NCBI GenBank assembly: GCA_029261795.1
Contig: JAJDAP010000093.1
Location: 1-34,838 of the forward strand
DNA: 34,838 bases
DNA from: Deltaproteobacteria bacterium
GTDB lineage: Bacteria; Myxococcota_A; UBA9160; UBA6930
Direction: 5' to 3'
A program made the position numbers and the translations under genes. Positions 1-7,787 of this stretch are shown here, one piece after another. A model generated the notes under the pieces. It searched no databases. It saw only the letters and a list, made by a program, of their open reading frames with translations, and had not been told where the DNA came from. Within the stretch, counting starts at the first letter, position 1. Each line of letters starts with the position of its first letter.

Positions 1-31
1 CCAGGGGTTCCGCTCGACCCTTCGGGACCTT

Positions 32-62
32 CGGCGGCGGCCGGCTGAGCGAAGAGCCGCCG
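32..62. repeat. GC-rich hairpin beyond the transposase 3' end
   Basis: A 7-bp perfect inverted repeat (CGGCGGC at 32-38, GCCGCCG at 56-62) lies about 40 bp beyond the stop of the REP-associated transposase gene. Genes of this transposase family are often flanked by REP hairpins, so this could be one, or a transcription terminator for the transposase. It has no T-run. The rest of 1-102 shows no gene. This is a weak call made from the base pairing alone. Confidence 0.3.
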
Positions 63-102
63 GTCGGTTCCACGGCATTCGCTTTGGGGCAGTGGGGACG
101 GG

Positions 103-795
103 TCAGCCCGGAGCGGCAGCGGGGTCCAGGAGTGGACCGGCCCTCTTCCAGCCCTCGTTGAGGAGCCAGGTGTGCGTGAACGCGACCGCCCGGGTTCCGG
201 GCGTTCCTCTTGCCGCGGCCACGAGGTCGCGCGCTGAACGCTTCCACCCCCCGAACCACCGACCCGAAGAGGCGGGATCGATTCGCACGCTGCTGGACGG
301 GCGCTTCATGTGCCGTCTGGCGTTCATCAGGACGTAGCGCAGTGCATTGCGCACCTGGGTCGGTGTCTTCAGCACCACATGGTGATACCGGTCCTTCAGG
401 ACCGGCCCAGAGCGCGCGAACACGCGATTTACCGCACGCGCGAGGCGCGCGCCCAGCGACTTCATCCCACGTCCCAGGGCGTCCGCATCCTTCGCTTCCA
501 CCAACAGGTGGACGTGATTGGCCTGGATCGAATAGTGCGCGAGCCGGAAGTCCCCGCGATCACAGGCCTTTGACCAGGAGCGTTCGAGTTCACGTACGAG
601 CTTCACGGTTCGAAGGGAGGGAACGCCATCGCGCACATTCAGGGTGACGTGGCAGGGAAACCGGGAAGCCAGTCCCGTTCGGCGGAGATGCGGAATGCCG
701 GACCCCGCTTGCGGCCTTCGGCCGGCGCCAGCCCGCTTCCCGCCCCACCCGGAGTGTCGCAGTTCGAGCTGGGTTCCGGATGATTTACGCGGCAT
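103..795 (-). CDS. REP-associated tyrosine transposase (Y1/IS200-like, RAYT)
   Basis: The 230-residue product is a Y1-family HUH single-strand transposase of the REP-associated type. In this family the HUH motif holds a metal ion and one tyrosine cleaves single-stranded DNA at REP hairpins. The HUH motif is visible as NHVHLL near residue 113, preceded by a beta-strand with CHVTLNV near 48. The candidate catalytic Tyr lies in DRYHHVVLKTP near 157. The N-terminus is basic and glycine-rich (GKRAGAGRR), as is common in RAYTs. The ORF is intact and full length for the family. There are no IS ends or accessory tnpB, which fits a domesticated single-copy RAYT rather than an active IS200. No Shine-Dalgarno is seen; the ATG at 793-795 sits about 7 bp beyond a promoter-like -10, so the mRNA may be leaderless. 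Confidence 0.85.
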   Translation of the reverse strand: MPRKSSGTQLELRHSGWGGKRAGAGRRPQAGSGIPHLRRTGLASRFPCHVTLNVRDGVPSLRTVKLVRELERSWSKACDRGDFRLAHYSIQANHVHLLVEAKDADALGRGMKSLGARLARAVNRVFARSGPVLKDRYHHVVLKTPTQVRNALRYVLMNARRHMKRPSSSVRIDPASSGRWFGGWKRSARDLVAAARGTPGTRAVAFTHTWLLNEGWKRAGPLLDPAAAPG

Positions 796-802
796 GGAAT
801 TG

Positions 803-830
803 AATATAGCGCTCTTATAGTATCAAGCAA
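803..830 (-). promoter_or_regulatory. Putative promoter of the RAYT gene
   Basis: Read on the minus strand, TTGCTT (825-830) is followed after 16 bp by TATATT (803-808), in an AT-rich patch that stands out from the GC-rich surroundings. The predicted transcript start would be at or next to the transposase ATG at 795, which agrees with the missing Shine-Dalgarno. Inferred from consensus similarity only. Confidence 0.45.
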
Positions 831-954
831 GAGAAATCGTCATCACATCTCCGAAACACCGTTCGAGCCGCGCCACGGCCTCCAGCAGGCTCGACCATGA
901 CCTGATCTGCCCGGCTGCGAGACCCTCCACCCCTCTGCCCGGCGCGCAGAGTTT

Positions 955-2040
955 CTAGGGCCGCACCGCGTAGTAGGCGTTGATCGGGTGATCGATGTCG
1001 AGCCGTTCGAAATGACGGAAGCCGGCGGCTTCTGTCATCTCCTGGGCCTTCGCCTCATGGAAACCGAGTGTGCCGAGGCCGAGGCCGCCGGGCTCTGACA
1101 TCGCGGATGACATGCAGGTGAGCACCGAGAAGCCATACATCATCGACGCCATCGGGTTCTCGGCCGCATTCGCCTCGTAGCTGCCGTGGCTCTTGATGTC
1201 CGCGATCCACCAGACGCCGTCTTCGCGGATCGCCTTGCGGATGCCCAACATGACTTCGTCGGGGTGTGCCATGTCGTGTAGGCAGTCGAAGGTCAGGATC
1301 GCGTCGAAGCGCCCATCGTTGGGCATCGGATCTTCCTCGACGTGATGGAAGTGCACGTTGCTGGCGCCCGACGCCGAGAGATTCTCGGCCGCCCGATCGA
1401 GAGCGAAACGTGAGATCTCGTAGCCGTGGAAATCGCTGGCGGGAAAGGCCTCGGCGAGTTGGATCAGGGCGGTTCCGGCGCCGCATCCCACATCGGCAAC
1501 GCTGGCCCCGGCATCCAGCCGCTCACGGAGGCCCGCGACCGCCGCGACGCCGACCGGCACCAGGAAGGTCTTCACCCAGGGCGCGAATCCCCGCTCGACG
1601 CCGGCGGCGCCCTCGGGGCCGAGTTCGTCGTAGCGGAGCCCGAGCCCGGTGCGGAAGCTCTCCTGCAGCGGAGCCAACACGCGCATCATGCCGGGCATCT
1701 GGGAGAAGGTCCCGCCCGCAAAGGCAGGATGATCCTCATTGGCGAGGACCAACTCGCCTTCGGCCGAGAGGGCGAAGACGCCGTCTTCGTGTTCGATCAG
1801 GCGGGCTGCAGCCTGGTTGTAGAGCCACTCGCGAACCCATCGTTCGTGAAGCCCGCTGCGCTCGGCAAGCTGAGAAGGGGTCGCAGCGCCGCCCTCCGCC
1901 AGCGCGCGGTACAGGCCCAGTGCGTCGCCGAGGTAGATCAGGGCCGACGTCACCGCCCCGTTCATGTAGCCGAAGGTGTTGCGCGAAAAATCGCGCAACT
2001 TCTCCGGGTCGATACCGCGCTCGTGCTTGGTTTGGCTCAT
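955..2040 (-). CDS. Class I SAM-dependent methyltransferase with N-terminal winged-helix domain
   Basis: This 361-residue protein has a winged-helix dimerisation domain over about residues 25-100 (helices around LGLYRALAEGG and LAERSGLHERWVREWL). A Rossmann methyltransferase domain follows, with the SAM-binding glycine motif DVGCGAG near 183-189 and an acidic strand end (GYEIS). The arrangement resembles O-methyltransferase-like proteins of the Rv2258c type, whose substrates are mostly unknown. The ATG at 2038-2040 was chosen; a GTG four codons upstream is possible, and neither has a clear Shine-Dalgarno. It starts 21 bp after the stop of the cysteine-cluster gene on the same strand, so the two are probably co-transcribed. 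The substrate cannot be predicted. Confidence 0.85.
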   Translation of the reverse strand: MSQTKHERGIDPEKLRDFSRNTFGYMNGAVTSALIYLGDALGLYRALAEGGAATPSQLAERSGLHERWVREWLYNQAAARLIEHEDGVFALSAEGELVLANEDHPAFAGGTFSQMPGMMRVLAPLQESFRTGLGLRYDELGPEGAAGVERGFAPWVKTFLVPVGVAAVAGLRERLDAGASVADVGCGAGTALIQLAEAFPASDFHGYEISRFALDRAAENLSASGASNVHFHHVEEDPMPNDGRFDAILTFDCLHDMAHPDEVMLGIRKAIREDGVWWIADIKSHGSYEANAAENPMASMMYGFSVLTCMSSAMSEPGGLGLGTLGFHEAKAQEMTEAAGFRHFERLDIDHPINAYYAVRP

Positions 2041-2061
2041 GGGAGCCAACACTACCGCGCT

Positions 2062-2601
2062 CTAGGCGGGAGCGGATGCTCCGTCGCTCTGGCTGACGCG
2101 TTGGAGTTCTTTTTCTTCGCCGGTGGCGTGGCGCTTCTTCTTGAAGCGCAAATAGCGCTTGTAGGTCTTGGGGCGCTTTTCCTGGAACCAGGCCAGGAAT
2201 TCGTCCGCCGTGTTGAAGACGTATTTGTCGGCCGGGCCATCCTCGGGCGTCAGGTGGTTCTCGCACTCCCGCCAGTCGAACTCCTTGCAGATGGCGGGCC
2301 GATGATCGTAGACGCCGCACATTCCCGCGGAAGTCAGGTTCTCGCAGCGCGACTCGAACTTGATGTACCAGGCGCTCTCCCAGTCGACGAACAAGCTGAT
2401 GTTCTCGTGATAGAGGTACCAGACCATGTGGTCGTAGTCCTTCATCGTGGTCGGCTCATCGTGCTCGATCGCGACGTAGCTGCAGCACTTCACGCACTCG
2501 TGGCACGGGTGATCGGCCGCCTTGGTGATGATCGGAAGCAACACCGGCGGCGCGGTGGCCACTCCGTTCATCTTCGCTGCCTCGTCGCGTTTCTTTGCCA
2601 C
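2062..2601 (-). CDS. YkgJ-family cysteine-cluster protein
   Basis: The 179-residue protein has eight cysteines in two groups, C33/C36/C39/C40 (HPCHECVKCC) and C86/C95/C105/C113 (including RPAICKEF). This is the pattern of the YkgJ/CxxCxxCC family, predicted to bind zinc or an Fe-S cluster. The C-terminus is highly basic (runs such as KKKRH). The GTG start at 2599-2601 is chosen because an AGGGGG Shine-Dalgarno lies about 7 bases upstream; a longer reading frame would run into the divergent transporter start. The gene leads the methyltransferase gene by 21 bp and is divergent from the queuosine-precursor transporter across about 70 bp. The molecular function of this family is not established. 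Confidence 0.85.
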   Translation of the reverse strand: MAKKRDEAAKMNGVATAPPVLLPIITKAADHPCHECVKCCSYVAIEHDEPTTMKDYDHMVWYLYHENISLFVDWESAWYIKFESRCENLTSAGMCGVYDHRPAICKEFDWRECENHLTPEDGPADKYVFNTADEFLAWFQEKRPKTYKRYLRFKKKRHATGEEKELQRVSQSDGASAPA

Positions 2602-2671
2602 CTGAATCCCCCTCGAAGCGCCGAGTCTAACAAGCCGCGAGCCCGCCGCTCCTCCCCTACACTGCGCGACC

Positions 2672-3451
2672 ATGTCCCAGGGCCTGCCCTACGAGTATCT
2701 CGATTCCGAGCTCCACGAGCGCCGCGAACGCGTCTTCCTGATCCTGGCCGGATTCTTCATCGGCGCGATGACGATGCTCAACATCCTGGGCGTCTCGCGC
2801 TTCCTCGACCTGTCCTTCGAGATTGCGGGCATCCGGGTGCCGTTCGCGCTGGCCGTCGGCGTGCTGCCCTACCCGATCACGTTCCTGTGCACCGACTTCA
2901 TCAGCGAGTTCTACGGTCGGCGCCGCGCGAACTTCGTGGTCTGGGTCGGGCTCGCCTTGAACATCTTCGTGGTCGGCTTCTTGTGGCTCGGCGGCGTCTT
3001 GCCCCCGGCCGTCGACCTCGTCGCCGACGGTCTGCCGGATACCGAGGCCTACGACTTCGCCTTCTTCCGCATCCGCCAACTGACCACCGGGGCCGTCGTC
3101 GCCTCCATGGTCGCTTATCTGGCGGCGCAGCTCGTCGACGTGCGGTTGTTCCATTTCTGGAAACGGCTGACGCGCGGCAAGCACCTGTGGCTGCGCAACA
3201 ACGGTTCGACCCTGGTGAGCCAGATGGTCGACAGCTTCGCGGTCATCACCATCACCCACTTCTGGGCCAATGGCCTCCCGATCGACGCGAGTGCACCGGT
3301 CTGGCCCCAGCTCTGGGTCTTCATCTTCTCGGGCTACGTCTTCAAGCTGGTGGCGGCCCTGCTCGACACGGTCCCCTTCTATCTCGGGACGACCTGGCTC
3401 ACGAAGTACCTGCAGCACGATCCGACCCTGCCGGACCCGGATCTACGCTGA
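2672..3451 (+). CDS. yhhQ: Queuosine precursor transporter (YhhQ/VUT family)
   Basis: This 259-residue integral membrane protein of the COG1738 (YhhQ, formerly DUF165/VUT) family imports queuosine precursors (preQ0/preQ1) for tRNA modification. About six hydrophobic helices are visible, including LILAGFFIGAMTMLNIL and FALAVGVLPYPITFLC. The family-typical CTDFISEFYGRRRA follows, and the C-terminal NNGSTLVSQMVDSFAVI segment is the most conserved part of the family. No strong Shine-Dalgarno precedes the ATG. Only 16 bp separate its stop from the stop of the convergent lipoprotein gene. No other queuosine gene is in the window, so a salvage role is inferred from family membership. Confidence 0.88.
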   Translation: MSQGLPYEYLDSELHERRERVFLILAGFFIGAMTMLNILGVSRFLDLSFEIAGIRVPFALAVGVLPYPITFLCTDFISEFYGRRRANFVVWVGLALNIFVVGFLWLGGVLPPAVDLVADGLPDTEAYDFAFFRIRQLTTGAVVASMVAYLAAQLVDVRLFHFWKRLTRGKHLWLRNNGSTLVSQMVDSFAVITITHFWANGLPIDASAPVWPQLWVFIFSGYVFKLVAALLDTVPFYLGTTWLTKYLQHDPTLPDPDLR

Positions 3452-3467
3452 CGGCCGGGGCTTCGGC

Positions 3468-4220
3468 CTAACGTGCCGCCAACGGTCGCGCGGAGAATTC
3501 CTCGGTCTCGCTGAATATCTTCAGAGGGACCCAGCCGGGAACATCCGACATGCGCGGCATGCCCGACGTCATGGCGCCGGTGGGGTCGATGACCCAGGGA
3601 TCCCCGGACTCTTCGAACCAGAAGGTCACCATGTGGTGTTGGCCATCGGACGGGCGAACGACGATGGCGCGGTAGACCTCGTCCTCGGCAAAGCCGAGAT
3701 CGCGAAGGAAGTGGTAGACGAGCAGTTCGAGCCCATCACAATCGTCACCGTCGCGCTCGAGGGTCTCTTCGAGGGTGGCCCAATGATCGATCGCACCGTC
3801 GGGCACATAGTGAACGCGCGCCTGGCTCTGGATCCACTCGGCGGCGTCGCGAGCCAGTTCGCGCTGGCGTGCGCGACGGAACGCGCGGTACTTGTCGCGA
3901 AGCGCGGTGTCGCGAAGCGCGGTCGTCTCGTCTTCGACCTCCACGGCGGGCTCTTCTGCGATCGCGGCCGGCGGGGCGGCGTCTGCGGGACCGGAGACCT
4001 CGGCAGGACCGCCCGTCGAACCCAGATCCAGCGTCGCGGTCTCACGCGATTGCCAGCCGGAAATCTTCGGGCTCCAAGGATCCGTGCTCGCGGGACGCTG
4101 GAAGTAGTCCCAGTGACTGGACGACAGCGACGGTGCGGCCGCACCGTGCGCACAGCCAAGCAGCAGCATCACCGTAACGACGGCGAGCGAACGAGAATTC
4201 CGGTGAGGGGCGCGCTGCAC
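3468..4220 (-). CDS. Lipoprotein with transglutaminase-like cysteine-protease domain
   Basis: A 250-residue protein. The N-terminal hydrophobic segment ends in a lipobox (LLLGC, Cys23), so it is probably a lipid-anchored envelope protein. A linker rich in Ala, Glu and Pro (about 60-105) is followed by a domain with a papain/transglutaminase-like triad: Cys161 in GDDCDGLELL, His195/His196 in GQHHMVTFW and Asp212 in WVIDPTGA. This resembles bacterial transglutaminase-like cysteine proteinases (BTLCP), some of which process large adhesins, but no adhesin or c-di-GMP partner is nearby. The GTG start at 4218-4220 has no clear Shine-Dalgarno, and the true start could lie a few codons away. The substrate is unknown. 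Confidence 0.75.
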   Translation of the reverse strand: MQRAPHRNSRSLAVVTVMLLLGCAHGAAAPSLSSSHWDYFQRPASTDPWSPKISGWQSRETATLDLGSTGGPAEVSGPADAAPPAAIAEEPAVEVEDETTALRDTALRDKYRAFRRARQRELARDAAEWIQSQARVHYVPDGAIDHWATLEETLERDGDDCDGLELLVYHFLRDLGFAEDEVYRAIVVRPSDGQHHMVTFWFEESGDPWVIDPTGAMTSGMPRMSDVPGWVPLKIFSETEEFSARPLAAR

Positions 4221-4343
4221 CCCCAGCTCATCGTCACACGCGGCTTCGGAATTGAGCCCTGCGGGCCGAAATCACCTGTAATTCCGGCTGTCTACACGCG
4301 CACCAGGCGGCAAGCGAGCGGCAACCAGGCGGCAGCCCGGGAG

Positions 4344-4478
4344 TTAGGCCGGGATGTTGCGGTTCAGGTTCACCAGCGTGAACAGGATCACGACGAATCC
4401 CACGATCGCGGGGATGCCACCGAGGATGTATGCGATGGCAATCTTGTCGACGCCCTTCGGCGGCTCTCGATCGGACAT
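4344..4478 (-). CDS. 44-residue single-pass membrane protein
   Basis: A short gene encoding 44 residues. It has a charged N-terminus (MSDREPPKGVDK), one long hydrophobic helix at about residues 13-37 (IAIAYILGGIPAIVGF onward) and a short polar tail NLNRNIPA. It is supported by a near-perfect Shine-Dalgarno (AAGGAGG) 6-7 bases upstream of the ATG at 4476-4478. The length, single helix and strong ribosome site suggest a true small inner-membrane protein. No family is recognised. It is divergent from the AmpG-like transporter, with about 100 bp between the two starts. Confidence 0.72.
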   Translation of the reverse strand: MSDREPPKGVDKIAIAYILGGIPAIVGFVVILFTLVNLNRNIPA

Positions 4479-4579
4479 GGGATTCCTCCTTACGGGCCGG
4501 CAAGCTAGCGATTGGTACCCACGTCGTCGAGATGGCCGACGACGGTCATACTCCGTTCCGGGTGAGGGGGAGAGAACGG

Positions 4580-5803
4580 ATGCCGCTCCGTCGGATGCTG
4601 GCGATCGTGGCCGGCTTGTACCTGATCGAAGGCTTCCCGATGGGCGTCTTCCGATTGCTGCTGCCGGCCTGGTGGGTCGAAGCCGGCATGTCGACGGCCA
4701 GCATCGGCGTCGCAAGTGGCTTCGGGCTGGCCTGGTCCTTGAAGGTGTTCTGGTCGCCGCTGGTCCAGTGGAGTGGTGGGTACCGTCGCTGGATCTCGGG
4801 CGCACTGCTGGTGATGGCCGCGGTGCTGTTCTTCCTCCCGGCAACCGACCCCACGACCTCGACCGTCATGTGGATTGCCGTCGGCGCCTTCTGCCTCGCG
4901 TCGGCGACCCAGGACATCGCGATCGACGCCGCCACGATCGGGATCGTGCCCCGTGGCAGCGAGGGCCCCGCCAACGCGATGCGGGTCGGCGCCTACCGGC
5001 TCGCCATGACCATCTTCGGAACCGGCGCCCTCTTCCTTCCGGGATACCTCGGTTGGGATGCCTCTCTGCGCGCGGTCGGCGTGGCGCCCCTCCTGATGGC
5101 GGGCGCGGTCTGGTTGATTCCAGCGGGGCGTGACCAGGGCCGGCACCGCGCCAACCCGGGTCAATCTCTCGCCTCGTGGCTTGCCCAAGCTTTCGCCACA
5201 TGGCGATCCCGGCGCGGTCTGTGGTCGGCGGTCGGCTTTCTCCTCCTCTTCAGGCTCTCGGATTTCGGCCTCGGCCCGATGCTGATCCCGTTCCAGTACG
5301 AGGCAGGCCTGAGCCGGGAGGCCATCGGCGTCCTCGGCGGCTTGGTCGGCGGCGTCGCCCTCCTGGCTGGGGCGACCGCGGGAGGGGCCGTCGTCAGCGC
5401 CCGCGGAATCGGGCCGGCGCTGCTGTGGACGGGCATCCTCGCGGTGGCTTCGAACCTGCTCTACGCCAGCGCCGCGCTGCCGGGGATGGGCGTGAAGGCG
5501 GTCTACGTGGCGTCGGTGGTGGAATCCCTGACGGGGGGCATGGTGACCGCGGCCTTCATGTCGTTCCTGATGCGCATCTGCGAGCGGGAATGGGCGGCGG
5601 TCCAATACGCCACGCTGACCGCCATCTACCCGCTGTTCGGCCAGTTGTTGGGCATGGGCTCCGGATTCATGGCCGAGTTTCTGGGCTTCGCCGGCTACTT
5701 CGCACTGACGGCGGTGTTCACCCTGCCGGCCTTCGCGTTTCTTCCGACAGTGAGGCGCTGGATCGAGGAATCGGCCCCGCCGGAGGACCTCGCTTCCGAC
5801 TAG
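4580..5803 (+). CDS. MFS transporter, AmpG/SLC33-like
   Basis: A 407-residue major facilitator with about 12 hydrophobic helices. The signature SATQDIAIDAATIGI (about 113-127), followed by a conserved GAYRLAM segment, matches the AmpG/acetyl-CoA transporter branch, whose bacterial members import anhydro-muropeptides. The specificity here is not shown, because no ampD or murein-recycling gene is adjacent. The ATG at 4580 is chosen because a GAGGGGGAGAG purine tract precedes it by about 5-9 bases. An in-frame ATG at 4532 and a longer frame upstream lack a ribosome site and would add non-conserved sequence. Its TAG stop (5801-5803) is the first triplet of the large palindrome shared with the convergent lipoprotein gene. 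Confidence 0.85.
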   Translation: MPLRRMLAIVAGLYLIEGFPMGVFRLLLPAWWVEAGMSTASIGVASGFGLAWSLKVFWSPLVQWSGGYRRWISGALLVMAAVLFFLPATDPTTSTVMWIAVGAFCLASATQDIAIDAATIGIVPRGSEGPANAMRVGAYRLAMTIFGTGALFLPGYLGWDASLRAVGVAPLLMAGAVWLIPAGRDQGRHRANPGQSLASWLAQAFATWRSRRGLWSAVGFLLLFRLSDFGLGPMLIPFQYEAGLSREAIGVLGGLVGGVALLAGATAGGAVVSARGIGPALLWTGILAVASNLLYASAALPGMGVKAVYVASVVESLTGGMVTAAFMSFLMRICEREWAAVQYATLTAIYPLFGQLLGMGSGFMAEFLGFAGYFALTAVFTLPAFAFLPTVRRWIEESAPPEDLASD

Positions 5804-5964
5804 AAGTGGTCTCAAAATCCTCGACCGAGCGATGTGCGTCGATTCGGCCCGAGCTCAAGGCGCGGAACCGGAGCCGTAGTGGCCCTACGGCGAGGTTTCG
5901 CAACGATGAGATCGGGCCGAAGCGGCGTGCAGCGCGACCGAGAGGGTTTTCGAGACCACTTCTA
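5801..5964. repeat. 164-bp imperfect palindrome (REP/MITE-like) between convergent genes
   Basis: The outer 13 bp are perfectly complementary (TAGAAGTGGTCTC at 5801-5813 and GAGACCACTTCTA at 5952-5964). Complementarity continues with mismatches toward the centre: TTCGGCCCGAGCTCA in the left arm pairs with TGAGATCGGGCCGAA in the right. The centre is a tight hairpin (CCGTAG at 5874-5879, CTACGG at 5885-5890). Both flanking genes end inside it, since the terminal TAG on each strand is the stop codon of the MFS gene and of the coiled-coil lipoprotein gene. A transcript from either side would fold into a long hairpin, so it may work as a bidirectional terminator. Its size and symmetry suggest a mobile repeat that may occur elsewhere in the genome. 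Confidence 0.8.
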
Positions 5965-6519
5965 ACCTCGCCACTCCTCGGGAACCGCGGCCAGGTTGGC
6001 CTCGATCTCCAGATCCTGCAGGCGTCGCTCGAGCCGGGTGATCTCGGCGCGATGGCGGCGGATCTCCTGGCGCAGGTTGAAATCGAGGCTGGTCTCGCCG
6101 GGCGCGGCCTGGTCCTGCCCCGGGATCGGCGGCGACACCCTCCATTGACCACGGTCGGCGGCGTCATCCATGCGGCGCTCGGAGTCTTCCAGTGCGACCT
6201 GGGCCTCCACGAGGTTCGAGCGCGCGCGGGCGAACTTCGCCCGCCATTCACCACTGGTCAGCCCGCCGCGGCGTTCGATGGCATAGGTCCGGTGGCGTGG
6301 CAGCGTAAGCAGGGAATCGAGGCCCGGCCCACCGCCCTGGCTCGGGATCGGCGCGGGCGCCGCTCGAGCGCTGGCTTCTTCGCTACCCGCCGGATCGCTC
6401 GTGGCAGCAGCTTCGGCCGGAGCCGGGTCTTCGGCTCGGATGGGAACCGCTCCTCCGCAGGCGAGAAGAAGGATCATCCCCGCGGGGAGAAAGATGGTCG
6501 ATCGGAACCGGCGATTCAT
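5962..6519 (-). CDS. Putative coiled-coil lipoprotein
   Basis: A 185-residue protein with an N-terminal signal ending in a lipobox-like LLAC (Cys21). An Ala/Pro/Glu-rich linker covers about 28-65. A helical C-terminus includes RARSNLVEAQVALEDSERRM and then EIRRHRAEITRLERRLQDLE, whose heptad-like spacing predicts a coiled coil at about 145-175. It is probably anchored to an envelope membrane; if the lipobox is not used, it would be secreted to the periplasm. No family is recognised. The start lacks a Shine-Dalgarno. The gene is divergent from pilT (124 bp apart), and its last codon is supplied by the palindrome at 5801-5964. Confidence 0.6.
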   Translation of the reverse strand: MNRRFRSTIFLPAGMILLLACGGAVPIRAEDPAPAEAAATSDPAGSEEASARAAPAPIPSQGGGPGLDSLLTLPRHRTYAIERRGGLTSGEWRAKFARARSNLVEAQVALEDSERRMDDAADRGQWRVSPPIPGQDQAAPGETSLDFNLRQEIRRHRAEITRLERRLQDLEIEANLAAVPEEWRG

Positions 6520-6642
6520 GGCGGACAGGATAGCGGGGTTCGGATCGGGATCCGGTCAAGGACGGCGTCCGTCCGCCGATACGCATCTTCGACGCTTGGC
6601 CCCCATCGGGCCGGGCATTCTCAGCGAGGGAGAGGGTCCCGA

Positions 6643-7785
6643 ATGGACCGGGAAAAACTCTACCGACTGCTCCGACTCGGCATCGAGAAGGGTGCGTCCG
6701 ACATCCATTTCCAGGTGGGCAACCTGCCCCTGTACCGGTTCAACGGAAACCTGGTGGAGTTGCGGTACAAGGTGCTCGAAGCCTCGGATACCGAGGCGAT
6801 CGCCAGGTTGCTGCTCGAAGGAGATCCGCGGCAGGAAGACATGGCCTTCAACGAGGTCGATCTTGCCTACGAGCTACCCGACGAGGGACGCTTCCGCGTC
6901 AACATCTCGCGCCAGCGCCGCAACTTCAACATCGTGTTGCGTGTCATTCCGCTGCAGATCAAGACCTTCGACGAGTTGAACCTGCCGGGCATCTTGCGCG
7001 ACATCGCGACCCTGCGACGCGGTTATGTGCTCGTTACCGGCGCAACGGGAATGGGCAAGAGCACCACCCTGGCTGCTTTGATCAACGAAGTGAATCGGCT
7101 TCGCAAGTGCAAGATCATCACCGTCGAGGACCCGATCGAATTCGTCTTCTCGCATGAGAAGAGCATCATCACCCAACGCGAGATCGGCACCGACACCGCC
7201 GGCTTCCCCGACGCGCTGCGCGCGGCGTTGCGGCAGGACCCGGACGTCATCATGGTCGGCGAGATGCGCGACCTCGAGACCGTCGACACCTCGTTGAAGG
7301 CGGCCGAGACCGGCCACCTGGTCTTCTCGACGATCCATACTTCCGACGTGGCGTCGACGATCAACCGGCTCGTCTCGTTCTTCCCCACCGAGGAACAAGC
7401 CAACGTGCGCGCACGGCTCGCCGACAACATCCAAGCGATCGTGTCGTTGCGGTTGCTCGTCAACAAGCGCGACGACGGTCGTGTTCCGGCTGTCGAGATC
7501 CTTCGCGCCACCCGCTCGATCCAGGAGTGCATCCGGGATCCCCAGAAGACGAACGAGTTGAACGACTACATCAGCCGCGGCAAGAACGAGAAGATGCAGA
7601 CCTTCGATCAGCACCTGCTCGACCTGCTACGGGCCAACAAGATTGCTGTCGAGACTGCGCTTGGGGCGGCTTCCAACCCGGCGGACTTCCAGACCAAGCT
7701 CTCTCTGGAGGGCGAGGTCGAAGTCGAAGAACAATCCGAGAAGCCAATGGAGCCGCTCGAGATCGATTCGGATGGGCGGTTCTAG
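6643..7785 (+). CDS. pilT: Type IV pilus retraction ATPase (PilT/PilU type)
   Basis: A 380-residue secretion-type hexameric ATPase that powers retraction of type IV pili at the inner-membrane base. Visible features are the N-terminal ASDIHF motif (18-23), Walker A GATGMGKSTT (133-142), the Asp-box region VEDPIEF (161-167), Walker B DVIMVGEMRD (201-210) and a His box STIHTSDVASTINRL (229-243). The PilT AIRNLIRE-like element appears as RSIQECIRD (291-299). The acidic tail after about residue 355 is longer than in E. coli-type PilT. The start is fixed by a GAGGGAGAGGG ribosome site upstream of the ATG at 6643. It is separated by 2 bp from the kinase-like gene downstream; no other pil gene is present. 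PilU cannot be excluded. Confidence 0.9.
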   Translation: MDREKLYRLLRLGIEKGASDIHFQVGNLPLYRFNGNLVELRYKVLEASDTEAIARLLLEGDPRQEDMAFNEVDLAYELPDEGRFRVNISRQRRNFNIVLRVIPLQIKTFDELNLPGILRDIATLRRGYVLVTGATGMGKSTTLAALINEVNRLRKCKIITVEDPIEFVFSHEKSIITQREIGTDTAGFPDALRAALRQDPDVIMVGEMRDLETVDTSLKAAETGHLVFSTIHTSDVASTINRLVSFFPTEEQANVRARLADNIQAIVSLRLLVNKRDDGRVPAVEILRATRSIQECIRDPQKTNELNDYISRGKNEKMQTFDQHLLDLLRANKIAVETALGAASNPADFQTKLSLEGEVEVEEQSEKPMEPLEIDSDGRF

Positions 7786-7787
7786 GC

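Noticed and set aside
4291..4343. Short direct repeats of the ACCAGGCGGCA type that could be the start of a CRISPR-like or iteron array.
   Set aside because: Only two copies, about 25 bp apart, with no further units.
5176..6642. In-frame upstream extension of pilT through the lipoprotein gene and palindrome.
   Set aside because: It runs antisense to the lipoprotein and through the MFS gene; the pilT domain starts at the ATG at 6643 with a strong ribosome site.
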